DNA of 64,000 bases from Thermoplasmata archaeon (GTDB taxonomy: Archaea; Thermoplasmatota; Thermoplasmata; Thermoplasmatales; Thermoplasmataceae). Both the position numbers and the translations under genes were made by a program. Numbering within the stretch: the stretch's first letter is position 1; each line of letters opens with the position of its first letter. Shown here piece after piece: positions 1 through 8,107 of this stretch. Below the pieces are notes generated by a model, which was not told where the DNA came from, did not search any database, and worked only from the letters and a program-made list of their open reading frames with translations. The DNA lies in contig JAKAVO010000002.1 in assembly GCA_021817255.1 (NCBI GenBank), positions 1 through 64,000 on the forward strand, written 5' to 3'.

Positions 1-83
1 AATAAACTGAATGAGCCCCTTTGTCGAGGTCATGGGACATAGTTATTATATTTCATTATCAACCTTAAGGATTTCGCTTTCAT

Positions 84-103
84 CCCCTCCCTTTCGGAAG
101 GGG
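84..103. other. Short hairpin near the window start
   Basis: CCCTT-TCGG-AAGGG (89-102) forms a five-pair stem with a four-base loop. It sits in a 200-base stretch without a gene. It could be the end of a transcript entering from outside the window, but no T run follows. The surrounding bases 1-201 show no convincing gene. Confidence 0.25.
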
Positions 104-201
104 ATTTCCCGCTCAATTTTGTTAAAGAATATTTCAATGGGCAGAACACCTGGATGAGATTTTAATCCCAATTCATTAATAGAACTTTGCAATTACGGCA
201 T

Positions 202-396
202 ATGGACATGAACAAAGTATTCCTACTCGCTCTTGCTGGAGCTATAATTGGGATTGCCGCCGGTTCTCTTGCTTCTCTTATAGTTGTTCAGAGCAATTTC
301 AGGGTTATGTTCCTCATGACATTTACAGAAATCGGCTTGATAGTTGGCCTTCTTCAAGGAGCAAAAATAGAGGACAAAAAAGACAAACCAGCATGA
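202..396 (+). CDS. Small two-helix membrane protein, unknown
   Basis: This is a 64-residue protein with two hydrophobic segments (about residues 3-25 and 30-48) and a charged lysine/aspartate-rich tail, so it is probably a small integral membrane protein. The ORF track begins at an upstream TTG, but the ATG at 202 (MDMNKVFLLALAG) is the more natural start because the hydrophobic segment begins straight after it. I do not recognise the family. It stands alone, with the glyceraldehyde dehydrogenase gene convergent to it on the other strand. Confidence 0.55.
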   Translation: MDMNKVFLLALAGAIIGIAAGSLASLIVVQSNFRVMFLMTFTEIGLIVGLLQGAKIEDKKDKPA

Positions 397-510
397 GTTT
401 TATTTTCGGCACATTTAAAATTAAAAGTGTAATTTATTCCGGCATTTGTGGGATTGTTCCTCCCATTGCCAGAGGGAATAAATTTTTGTGAATTGAATTC
501 AGGTATGAAA

Positions 511-1977
511 TCAGAAGCCGGGGATGCTTCCCAGCTTGAGTTTATCCTTTGAATAATCCACGTAAACGTTCTTAATCTGCAGATATTCGGTTATTCCATA
601 TTTGCTTCCTTCCCCTGCAAGGCCTGTCATCCTGAAACCGGTATGGTATCCCTGCGACGATTCCGGCCCTGGCATATTCACATAAAGTTCTCCAAATCTG
701 ATTGCTTCATTTGCCTGGAGAATTCTTCTGTTGTCCTCTGTGAAAAGATAGGATGCGAGCCCGAATTGGGAGTCGTTTGCAAGCTTGATCGTCTCTTCCC
801 AGTCATTGACCTTATGAATTCCGAGAACTGGCCCGAATATTTCATCCTGAAAGATTGGAGATTTCTGTGGAACGTCGCCAATTAGCGTTGGCTCAAAGAA
901 ATAACCATTGCTGAAATTCCCCTTCAGGTCCGGTTTCTTTCCGCCAGCAAGTGTTTTAAGGTTCTCCTTTTCTGAACTTGATACGACTTCTTCCATGCTC
1001 TTCTGTGCTTCAAGGTTAATCAATGGCCCCATCTGGGATGTTTCCGGGTCTCCCACCTTCAATCCCTTTGTCATGGCAAGGAACTTTTCTTCAAATTTGC
1101 TGGCAATGTCTTCGTGCAGATACAACCTTTCAGCGGCTATGCATGATTGCCCGGCATTCCAGAATTTAGCCCATACCAAAGTTGTCAGGGCTTTTTCAAT
1201 ATCAGCATCATTCCACACTATAAATGGTGCCTTGCCGCCAAGTTCAAGCATCAGTTTGGACATATTGGCGGATGATTTTTCAATTATTCTCTGCCCTGTT
1301 TTGGTTGAACCTGTAAGGGTAACAAGAGCCACTTTTTTGTGTGATACTATAAAATCTCCTATTTCTGAGCCTTTTCCTGTCACCATGTTCAGGACGCCAT
1401 CAGGGACTCCAGCCTCCTGAAACTTCCTCACTATCCATTCTGCTATGAGCGGGGTATCACTGCTTGGCTTCAGAACAACAGAATTTCCGGTCATAAGTGC
1501 AGGTGCAAGCTTTCTTGCAACCATTGCTGCCGGGAAATTCCACGGGGTCAGTGCAACTACAACTCCCCTCGGCACTTTGTACTGGAATATTTTTTTAGTG
1601 TGTGTGTCTCCCTCTACAAGATCTCCTGTAATTTTTCGTTCAAAATTAGCGTAATAATATATCTGATCCAATACGCCATTCACTTCTTCCTGAGCCTGTG
1701 GCCTTATCTTTCCGCATTCACTTACAAGAAGATTCTCAAGCTCTTTCCTCTTTGCCTGAATAAGGTCGCCAGCTTTCCTTATAATTCTTCCCCTTTCCTT
1801 TGAACCAAGCTCATTCCACTTCCAGAAAGTGGACTCTGCAGCATCTATTGCTGTGCTCACATCTTCTTTTGTGGCTGCTGGAAATGTGTCAATTTTCATT
1901 CCTGTTGAGGGGTTCAAATCGTCTATTACCTTTCCATTTGATGAATCTACCCATCTTCCATCAATTAAGTTTTTCAT
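511..1977 (-). CDS. D-glyceraldehyde dehydrogenase (NADP+)-type aldehyde dehydrogenase
   Basis: This 488-residue protein is a full-length aldehyde dehydrogenase. It has the PWNF motif (Asn147), general base Glu245 in LELGGK and nucleophile Cys279 in GQSC. The end of the protein (ELYVNMPGPE...GYHTGFR, then GEGSKYGI) is of the lactaldehyde/glyceraldehyde dehydrogenase subgroup and closely resembles what I remember of the Thermoplasma acidophilum NADP-dependent glyceraldehyde dehydrogenase. In Thermoplasmatales that enzyme oxidises D-glyceraldehyde to glycerate in the non-phosphorylated Entner-Doudoroff pathway; the aldolase that makes glyceraldehyde is probably the gene at 48365-49255. It is a single gene with its own upstream region and should be cytosolic. 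The substrate is inferred from family resemblance; lactaldehyde or glycolaldehyde are the alternatives. Confidence 0.88.
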   Translation of the reverse strand: MKNLIDGRWVDSSNGKVIDDLNPSTGMKIDTFPAATKEDVSTAIDAAESTFWKWNELGSKERGRIIRKAGDLIQAKRKELENLLVSECGKIRPQAQEEVNGVLDQIYYYANFERKITGDLVEGDTHTKKIFQYKVPRGVVVALTPWNFPAAMVARKLAPALMTGNSVVLKPSSDTPLIAEWIVRKFQEAGVPDGVLNMVTGKGSEIGDFIVSHKKVALVTLTGSTKTGQRIIEKSSANMSKLMLELGGKAPFIVWNDADIEKALTTLVWAKFWNAGQSCIAAERLYLHEDIASKFEEKFLAMTKGLKVGDPETSQMGPLINLEAQKSMEEVVSSSEKENLKTLAGGKKPDLKGNFSNGYFFEPTLIGDVPQKSPIFQDEIFGPVLGIHKVNDWEETIKLANDSQFGLASYLFTEDNRRILQANEAIRFGELYVNMPGPESSQGYHTGFRMTGLAGEGSKYGITEYLQIKNVYVDYSKDKLKLGSIPGF

Positions 1978-2115
1978 AATATGTAATGTCTACATTGGAA
2001 TTTAGTATTTTCTATTTTTGTGCCGAAGAATGTGCAGCATTTTTCAATATTCTTCAACGAAAGAAACTATAAGAAAATAAATTAAACTTATATTGGCGGA
2101 TAGAGATACACAACT

Positions 2116-2307
2116 ATGAATCATTTAGTTTGCCCGATGTGCGGATCCGAACACATTTTTGCAGATTCAGGGCTGATAACCGGGAAATATAAGTGCAACG
2201 AATGCGGATACGTCGGTTCCCTTATTTATGAGTTCAATGACAAAGATTATGAATTGTTTAAGAAGCAGGTTGAAAAGAGCAAGGGCAGAGAGAAATTTCC
2301 GGAATAA
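2116..2307 (+). CDS. Small zinc-ribbon protein
   Basis: This 63-residue protein has two CxxC knuckles (CPMCGSEHIF and CNECGY) separated by 17 residues, the layout of a zinc ribbon, followed by a charged helical tail. Such small archaeal zinc ribbons may bind nucleic acid or proteins, but nothing here shows the partner. A TATA-like stretch (AAACTTATATT) lies just upstream. Its TAA stop at 2305-2307 directly abuts the stop codon of the convergent gene on the other strand, with no base between. Confidence 0.7.
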   Translation: MNHLVCPMCGSEHIFADSGLITGKYKCNECGYVGSLIYEFNDKDYELFKKQVEKSKGREKFPE

Positions 2308-3432
2308 TTATAAGGGATTCACTTCCAGGATATCTGCCACCTGCCTGCCGAACTCGCCGGCAAGCTTAAGTTTTTGTTTCAGGTTCTCTATTGTTATCTT
2401 TTCCTTGTTTTCACTCTGAAACATCTGCCGTATGTAATTTTTAAGAGGTTCTTTTTCAATCTCAACAATTTTTACAGCAAGTGTCCTGAATGAACCTGAT
2501 GAAAGTATATCTATCCCGTCCACTACCAGCCTTACCAGTTTTGTTTTGTTCGATTCTATTTCCTTCAATGTTCCATAAATACGGTCAAGCGGAACCTGGA
2601 TTTTATCTATCTCGAGCATGTTGTTCAGTGCAGGTATGCCTGTAACATCCACTGTGTGGTTATCGTCTTTATATTCTATTGAAAGGAAGGAGTTTTCCTT
2701 TCCTCTTGACATTACAAAAGTAACCTTTGCATTGCTGTCAGGGTCTGCAAATTCAACAAAAAGGTTTCCCTTATTGATGCTTGATGAGGCCATATAAAAT
2801 TTGTCGATCTTCTCATAGTCCACCTGAGCATCCTTCCCTGCCCAGTTGCTCACTGAGTTTATCGGGATTCTTACTCCCTTCTCGAGAAAACCGAATCTCA
2901 GGGATTCCTTAAAAAGATCAGAACTTCTTGAATTCAACGAAAAGTCATACTCTATTGCGCTTTCTGCGGTATAACGGACTGCAGCATCATATACGCCATT
3001 TATCCATTTGACATAAATATTGGAATCAACAATCTTAAGGAAGTCCATGGAAAGAAATGCCTGTATATTCTTAATTGAATTAGTTTTCGCAGCTGACACG
3101 GACCCTTCCAGCTCAGCTATTTTTGTTTTGAAGTCATCGCTGAGCTTCCTTTTGAATTTTTCAAGTGATACGCCGATAAAGTTCTTGATTTCTTTTTCTG
3201 TCTCTTCAAACAGCCCTGAAACAGTGTTTGATTTATAATCCTCGAGGGATTTTCCAATAGATACCTGGAGATTTTCCACTTCTGCTATGCTATTTGGCAA
3301 CTTGGCCTTTAGTGAGTCCTGTGAATTTTTGTGGTTTTCAAATTCATTTTTGCTTATGATGGCATCTAGCAAATACTGGTAAAAAGCCTTGAATAATAAA
3401 TCAGTATCCAGTTGCTGATTTGTCTCCATCAT
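2308..3432 (-). CDS. Hypothetical protein with long helical N-terminal part
   Basis: I do not recognise this 374-residue protein. The first 150 residues or so are rich in Lys, Glu, Leu and Ser and look alpha-helical, possibly coiled coil. The middle (about 150-290) looks like a mixed alpha/beta domain with alternating hydrophobic strands, and the end is again helical. There is no signal peptide, membrane segment or metal motif. The start is the first of two adjacent ATG codons. It is divergent from the membrane protein gene at 3604 and convergent with the zinc-ribbon gene. The normal composition and long open frame support a real gene. Confidence 0.65.
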   Translation of the reverse strand: MMETNQQLDTDLLFKAFYQYLLDAIISKNEFENHKNSQDSLKAKLPNSIAEVENLQVSIGKSLEDYKSNTVSGLFEETEKEIKNFIGVSLEKFKRKLSDDFKTKIAELEGSVSAAKTNSIKNIQAFLSMDFLKIVDSNIYVKWINGVYDAAVRYTAESAIEYDFSLNSRSSDLFKESLRFGFLEKGVRIPINSVSNWAGKDAQVDYEKIDKFYMASSSINKGNLFVEFADPDSNAKVTFVMSRGKENSFLSIEYKDDNHTVDVTGIPALNNMLEIDKIQVPLDRIYGTLKEIESNKTKLVRLVVDGIDILSSGSFRTLAVKIVEIEKEPLKNYIRQMFQSENKEKITIENLKQKLKLAGEFGRQVADILEVNPL

Positions 3433-3603
3433 ATCCCTGAATGGTGATTACTTCAAAGGTTTAAGTCTTTATGGAAAGGTTTAAAATCTTAGTCTGTTCT
3501 GCGCGAAGGTTTATTTATGGAGCCTGAGAATGCTGTTTCTCGGCCATTTTGTCCTGCCGGTTAAGATGCAAAGTTTATTAATAGAGTCTTATAAGGAGGC
3601 AAC

Positions 3604-4074
3604 ATGGAATCTAACAGAAAGGAAGAGTTGCTTACTCCCCTCATAGATTCACTCGAAGTTAGCATCAAGGGCGTAATGATATTAACCAATAACGAAAAGG
3701 ACGTCTCAAGAGGAGATGTCATAAGAAAACTTGAGAACTCCAACGATGAAGAAGTCCGGGAGTTTCTGAACCTCATCAGGGAAAAAAGGAAGGGAACTGA
3801 TTTTAACATCTTAATGGCTACTTTTGGAGAATTTTTGTTATCATCATTTCTTTTTATTATGGGAATACTTTTTGTTATACCTACCTTCTTTGGCGGCAAT
3901 GCCTCAGGATATTTTTTAAACTATTATGGCAATGCCCTGCACAGCGTTTCAGATTATACCGGTTTTGCATCGCTTACGCTCGTAATAAATTTCATGGTTG
4001 CAGTCTTGCTTCTGCTGGCATCTTTCAATACGCTGAGGACCGCCAGAATGAACATAAGATTTCTCTTCAGGTAA
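3604..4074 (+). CDS. Membrane protein with cytoplasmic N-terminal domain
   Basis: This 156-residue protein has a charged soluble N-terminal part (about 1-70) and two hydrophobic segments (about 76-97 and 120-142), ending in a basic tail. A strong Shine-Dalgarno sequence (AAGGAGG, four bases before the ATG) fixes the start. The gene ends six bases before the APC-type permease and probably forms an operon with it; the AGGT of its last codons may serve as the ribosome site of the permease. I do not recognise the family. An accessory or regulatory protein of the permease is a guess from position only. Confidence 0.65.
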   Translation: MESNRKEELLTPLIDSLEVSIKGVMILTNNEKDVSRGDVIRKLENSNDEEVREFLNLIREKRKGTDFNILMATFGEFLLSSFLFIMGILFVIPTFFGGNASGYFLNYYGNALHSVSDYTGFASLTLVINFMVAVLLLLASFNTLRTARMNIRFLFR

Positions 4075-4080
4075 TAACAT

Positions 4081-5901
4081 ATGGACAGGAGGACTATAAG
4101 AGAGATTTATCTTGGAAGACTTATAATATCAACAATAAGCCTTGCAATTTTTTTATTTACTCTCCTCTTCTTATACAGCAATGAGGCAGTTATACTGAGC
4201 TTTACCCATGTTACAATAAATAAATCCCTTCTTATCATGTCCACAATGTCGCTTCTTTTTTTCAGCCTGTATCTTACTGTCTCGTTCCCCAAATCGCTGA
4301 AAATAAAGTTCACAAGGCCAAGAATCAGGGGAAAACAATACCCTGTTTATGGTTTTTTTATAATTCTGTCCATAGGCATTGGCTCCACACTTGGATCCCC
4401 GCTCTTTATCCTCATACCGGAAAATGCCCTCCAATATGGGATCGTGTCAACCATATCGCTCATTGTGGCTGCAGTCACATCGGTCCTGATGGCAAGAGTG
4501 TATTTTGACATTTATGAATTTCACAAAAACAATGGAAAAGACATAGTTGGAGGTCCTGCCTTTGTCAGGGAAGCATATGGCGTTTCTTCCGTAAGGTATT
4601 TCATAAGCAGGATTTCCATGTGGGTTGCAAATTCAGCCCTTTCTGCATATTGTGTCATCATTTTTTTTGATCTGTTATTTGTCATAATACCTGGCACTTC
4701 CATTGGAGGGACTATTATTTCTAAGGCCATCATCTACATCATTCTTGGAATGTTTATCTTATGGTTCGCCATAAATGCATTCTTTGAGGAAAAGTTCCTC
4801 AGGCTCATAGGCAAGATTCAGCTTGTAATGATGGTAGTAATGGTGGTTATACTTGTAGCCGAAGAGAGAATGATAATGGTTGCCTCGGCACACTTTTCCA
4901 CACATCTCTTCTTTTCCTTTTCTGGAAACTGGTTCCAGGATATCCTTATAGATACGGGGTATCTGTTTATTCTGTTTTTTGGGTTTCAGGAGATAATGGC
5001 ATTTCAGAGAAACATTGCTGATAAAACAATGCTCAAAATTCCATTTAGAAAAAGGCCGGTACTTATTGGTAAAGATTACATCATAAAAAATTCAATGATT
5101 TACACTGTAATCATATCTTCAACAATAAACATAGTTTATTCAATTGCAGTCCTGACTACACAGTCGAGAGGAACAGGAATCGAAACAAATGCAATTCCTG
5201 CCTTCCTTATTGCACAGATGGCTGGTGGGAATGTATGGTTTGCCCTTATGATCATTGCGTTCGTAATAGCAACTCTTACCACTTTTGTACCCGCTTTTCT
5301 TGCAGCATCCAGGCATCTGAAATCTCTCGGTGAAGACAGGATATTTCCGTACAGCCTGGCAAGATATTCATGGGTTTTTACATTGATTTTCATAGTTATT
5401 CTGGTTGCCTCCGGGGAATCATTCCTCCTCAGCATAACAGACTTCATGGTCCTGATAAGTTTGGGTTTCATCTCAATATCAGGTACCCGTTATAGAAAGG
5501 AACTGGGTAGAACCAGGGGAACACTGTTTCCTGTATTAGTTGGGTCGCTTACCTTTATTTTTGGGGCCTTCAACTATTTTGTAGACCCGGAGGTTGTATT
5601 ATTCTCAATATTGATAATTTCAGTTGCCTACCTGATCCATAACCTGATTAACATGGAGCCTGTTGCATTGAAATTGTTTACCGGTTCCATGCTGGTAATG
5701 ATATTTCTTGCTGATCTGTTCATAAACATAATGATAACCGGAACAGAAGGGCTCAAAATTTTTATGTTTACTGAAAACAGGGCAAGCACCTTTGAAGAAC
5801 TTCACCTTCTGTTATTTTCGCTCATAATTGTAAGCATTATGGATTTTATTCTTGAGTGGACGCTCAACGGAAAAAACAACCTCACTTCTATTTTACAGTA
5901 G
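4081..5901 (+). CDS. APC-superfamily amino acid/polyamine permease-like transporter
   Basis: This 606-residue, strongly hydrophobic protein has about twelve or more membrane helices. Near residue 95 it has the sequence GIGSTLGSPLFILIP, which resembles the glycine-rich unwound first core helix (GxGIGSGIF) of amino acid-polyamine-organocation transporters. It has an N-terminal extension of two helices before that motif and extra helices at the end, so it is longer than the usual 450-500 residues. The substrate cannot be read from sequence. It is probably co-transcribed with the small membrane protein upstream and convergent with the oxidase operon. Confidence 0.7.
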   Translation: MDRRTIREIYLGRLIISTISLAIFLFTLLFLYSNEAVILSFTHVTINKSLLIMSTMSLLFFSLYLTVSFPKSLKIKFTRPRIRGKQYPVYGFFIILSIGIGSTLGSPLFILIPENALQYGIVSTISLIVAAVTSVLMARVYFDIYEFHKNNGKDIVGGPAFVREAYGVSSVRYFISRISMWVANSALSAYCVIIFFDLLFVIIPGTSIGGTIISKAIIYIILGMFILWFAINAFFEEKFLRLIGKIQLVMMVVMVVILVAEERMIMVASAHFSTHLFFSFSGNWFQDILIDTGYLFILFFGFQEIMAFQRNIADKTMLKIPFRKRPVLIGKDYIIKNSMIYTVIISSTINIVYSIAVLTTQSRGTGIETNAIPAFLIAQMAGGNVWFALMIIAFVIATLTTFVPAFLAASRHLKSLGEDRIFPYSLARYSWVFTLIFIVILVASGESFLLSITDFMVLISLGFISISGTRYRKELGRTRGTLFPVLVGSLTFIFGAFNYFVDPEVVLFSILIISVAYLIHNLINMEPVALKLFTGSMLVMIFLADLFINIMITGTEGLKIFMFTENRASTFEELHLLLFSLIIVSIMDFILEWTLNGKNNLTSILQ

Positions 5902-5921
5902 CCGCCCTCCATTTAGAATAA

Positions 5922-6557
5922 TTATGACGGTACAAATGTATAAAAAAGAGCAGCAGGAACAGGGGGGATAAATACGATCATCATCAACAGGCTGACCTGC
6001 AATGCCATTGCAGCGTAAATGGATCTGCTCACAGAATAAAGGCCGATGTAAATCAGCCCTATGGCAAAGGAATCCAGTATGAACAGCGGGAAATATATTC
6101 CAGGGAAGCCCGGAAGAGCATTTATTAGCACCATGAAGTAGTAAGCTTCATAAAACAGGGCAGAAACCAGAATAGATGTGCCCCGCCGAAAATAAAGGCT
6201 GAGTGTTTCCACACCAATAAGAGCAAAAATGGTTTGCTCAAAAAAGGATGGATAATAGAGAGATTCCAGAAGATAACTAATTTCTGCTGAACCAAGTTTC
6301 AAAACCAGGACAATATATGCCCACACAAATGCCACTGATATTAGCAGCACTATCCACTTTACCGAGGCAAGCCCTTTAATTACCGCCTTCCCATTCGAAC
6401 CATATAGTGCAAGAAAAGTTAAAGAAAACAGGGGCTCAATGGCTATAATATAAAAGAGGTATTTGCTGAGAAACGTGACCCTGTAAGTGAGAAAATTCAA
6501 TAAAATTGATAAAAATAGGATTGAAACTCCGAAAATAAATGTACACCTGCGTTCCAT
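5922..6557 (-). CDS. Polytopic membrane protein, degenerate CPBP-like
   Basis: This 211-residue protein has about six hydrophobic segments. The ORF track starts at a TTG, but a Shine-Dalgarno GAGG five bases before the ATG at 6557 favours that ATG. The stretch FFEQTIFALIGVETLSLYFRR followed by SILVSALFYEAYYF lines up with the CPBP intramembrane protease pattern (EExxxR, then FxxxH), but the second Glu, the Arg and the His are all replaced, so it would be catalytically dead. This is my own alignment by eye and may be chance. It is the last gene of the terminal oxidase operon, overlapping none but starting eight bases after the ctaB stop, so a role in oxidase assembly is possible. Confidence 0.6.
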   Translation of the reverse strand: MERRCTFIFGVSILFLSILLNFLTYRVTFLSKYLFYIIAIEPLFSLTFLALYGSNGKAVIKGLASVKWIVLLISVAFVWAYIVLVLKLGSAEISYLLESLYYPSFFEQTIFALIGVETLSLYFRRGTSILVSALFYEAYYFMVLINALPGFPGIYFPLFILDSFAIGLIYIGLYSVSRSIYAAMALQVSLLMMIVFIPPVPAALFYTFVPS

Positions 6558-6564
6558 TTTAACC

Positions 6565-7446
6565 TCATCTTGCAATGGTAAAACTGGATATTATTATTAG
6601 TATCAAAGCTATAGTCAGATAACCATTTGTGTATGAAAACAATTTCCTGTATTCCTTTGCCTCGCCTTTTCTCCTGAAGTAGTAATATGACGGCAGCAGG
6701 ATCCAGAGTGCAAGTGGGATTGAAGATGCCTCATAGATAAGGTTCAGGCCTATCTTTGCATATACAAAAGGGAATATGGTAACTATTGCCAGGAATATTG
6801 AATTTATAAGTATGTAAGTTCTTGTCACTGCCACACCCTTGACTGCCGGGAGCATGGGGATATTTGCCATAGAATAGTCATCCTTGTATTTGATGGCAAG
6901 GGACCAGAAATGTGTTGGTGTCCATACAAATACCAGTACTGCAATGAATATTGCCGCAGGTGTCACAGAACCTGAGATTGCAGCAGAACCGGCAAGTGCT
7001 GGAAAACTGCCTGCAATCCCACCAAAAACAATATTGAGGTCTGTCCTTCTTTTTAACAGGACGGTATAGAGGAGAGCATAACTGAGAAATCCCGCAATTA
7101 TGAAAATTACAGCCAGATAGTTGAGATATGCAAAACCTACTATCATTGACAGGGAAAACAGCATTATGAGAAGAATGATCATCTTGGACCTGTTTCTATA
7201 TACAACCTTCCTCCTGTTTGAGACGCGCTCCATCTTTGAGTCTATGTCTGTATCATAAATATTGTTGAAAACGCCTGACGCCATTGATGCCAGTGATCCA
7301 GATACAAGCAGAGGGGCAATAAACCACATTTTTGCGAATGAGCCCGTGTAAGTGAAAAATCCGGCAATTGCCACAAGATCGATGAGAAAAGTAATCTCAA
7401 GTTTAAAAATATTATTAAAAAAAGAAAAGTTCCATTTTTGATCCAA
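6565..7446 (-). CDS. ctaB: Protoheme IX farnesyltransferase (haem O synthase)
   Basis: This 293-residue UbiA-superfamily protein has about nine membrane helices. It carries the prenyl-diphosphate binding motif NNIYDTDID followed by the basic ERVSNRRKVV loop, and a second acidic loop (YKDDYSMANIPMLPAV), as in CtaB/CyoE. It attaches a farnesyl group to haem B to make haem O for haem-copper oxidases, in the cytoplasmic membrane. Its place directly after the copper protein and oxidase genes fits. The start appears to be TTG at 7446, six bases after a GGTG ribosome site; no in-frame ATG lies before the first membrane helix. Length is normal for archaeal CtaB. Confidence 0.9.
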   Translation of the reverse strand: MDQKWNFSFFNNIFKLEITFLIDLVAIAGFFTYTGSFAKMWFIAPLLVSGSLASMASGVFNNIYDTDIDSKMERVSNRRKVVYRNRSKMIILLIMLFSLSMIVGFAYLNYLAVIFIIAGFLSYALLYTVLLKRRTDLNIVFGGIAGSFPALAGSAAISGSVTPAAIFIAVLVFVWTPTHFWSLAIKYKDDYSMANIPMLPAVKGVAVTRTYILINSIFLAIVTIFPFVYAKIGLNLIYEASSIPLALWILLPSYYYFRRKGEAKEYRKLFSYTNGYLTIALILIIISSFTIAR

Positions 7447-8106
7447 CTACAACACCGGAATGTCTCTTTCTTGCAGATTGTTCCAGATGTTCACCATGTC
7501 GTGAAAACTGAAATTATTCAATAGATTTTCTGGTGATGGCCCGCCACTGCTCTTATGTGAGTTATGGCCTGAAATTGGCTGTGAAACTATGGAAGTTGCA
7601 GCTGTGCCACTTGCAGTGCCATTAACCTGTATTCTTGCAAGCATTGTTGTTGGATGTATTGCACACCAGTATGTGTAATTCCCAGGCATAAAGAATATAT
7701 AGGATGCTTTTGCAACGTGCCCCGGTATCTGCGTAAGTTGCCCGGTAGTTACAAGAGTCAGGGCTGTGGCACCGTTTTCATATTTCGTTAAGCTGGAACC
7801 TGGCGCATAATTTTTGTTCTGGTTTATAGTCAGTGTATGGGGCAGGTTGTCTTCCTCTATTACTGTAAAAATAATCTTGTAGTCAAGTGGGAGATAAAGC
7901 GTTGGATTTATACTCCCGTGAGAGTAATTCCAACCGGCTGAATCTGCATAGATTGTTTGGTTGATGGTTCCATGAACTTTTAAGCCTGCCGGATCTGCCA
8001 GTCCACCACCCGAAGTTGTGGGTGCAGAAAGAACAAATGTCAGGGAAGTCCCAACTAACAATATAATTATAAGTCCATATACAACTCCTAACTTTCCTTT
8101 ATTCAT
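7447..8106 (-). CDS. Sulfocyanin-like blue copper protein
   Basis: This 219-residue protein has an N-terminal hydrophobic anchor (about residues 8-28) and a cupredoxin domain. The type 1 copper ligands are visible: His in DNLPHTLTIN and the Cys-His-Met set in YWCAIHPTTM. Several N-glycosylation sequons suit an exported protein. It probably carries electrons on the outer face to the haem-copper oxidase encoded just upstream, as sulfocyanins do in acidophilic archaea. The ORF track starts at GTG 8115, but AGGAGGTGA lies five bases before the ATG at 8106, so that ATG is chosen; the site sits in the last codons of coxA. Confidence 0.85.
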   Translation of the reverse strand: MNKGKLGVVYGLIIILLVGTSLTFVLSAPTTSGGGLADPAGLKVHGTINQTIYADSAGWNYSHGSINPTLYLPLDYKIIFTVIEEDNLPHTLTINQNKNYAPGSSLTKYENGATALTLVTTGQLTQIPGHVAKASYIFFMPGNYTYWCAIHPTTMLARIQVNGTASGTAATSIVSQPISGHNSHKSSGGPSPENLLNNFSFHDMVNIWNNLQERDIPVL

Positions 8107-8107
8107 T

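Noticed and set aside
908-1420. 170-residue plus-strand ORF
   Set aside because: It lies wholly antisense to the glyceraldehyde dehydrogenase gene, which has intact motifs; composition is that of a shadow frame.
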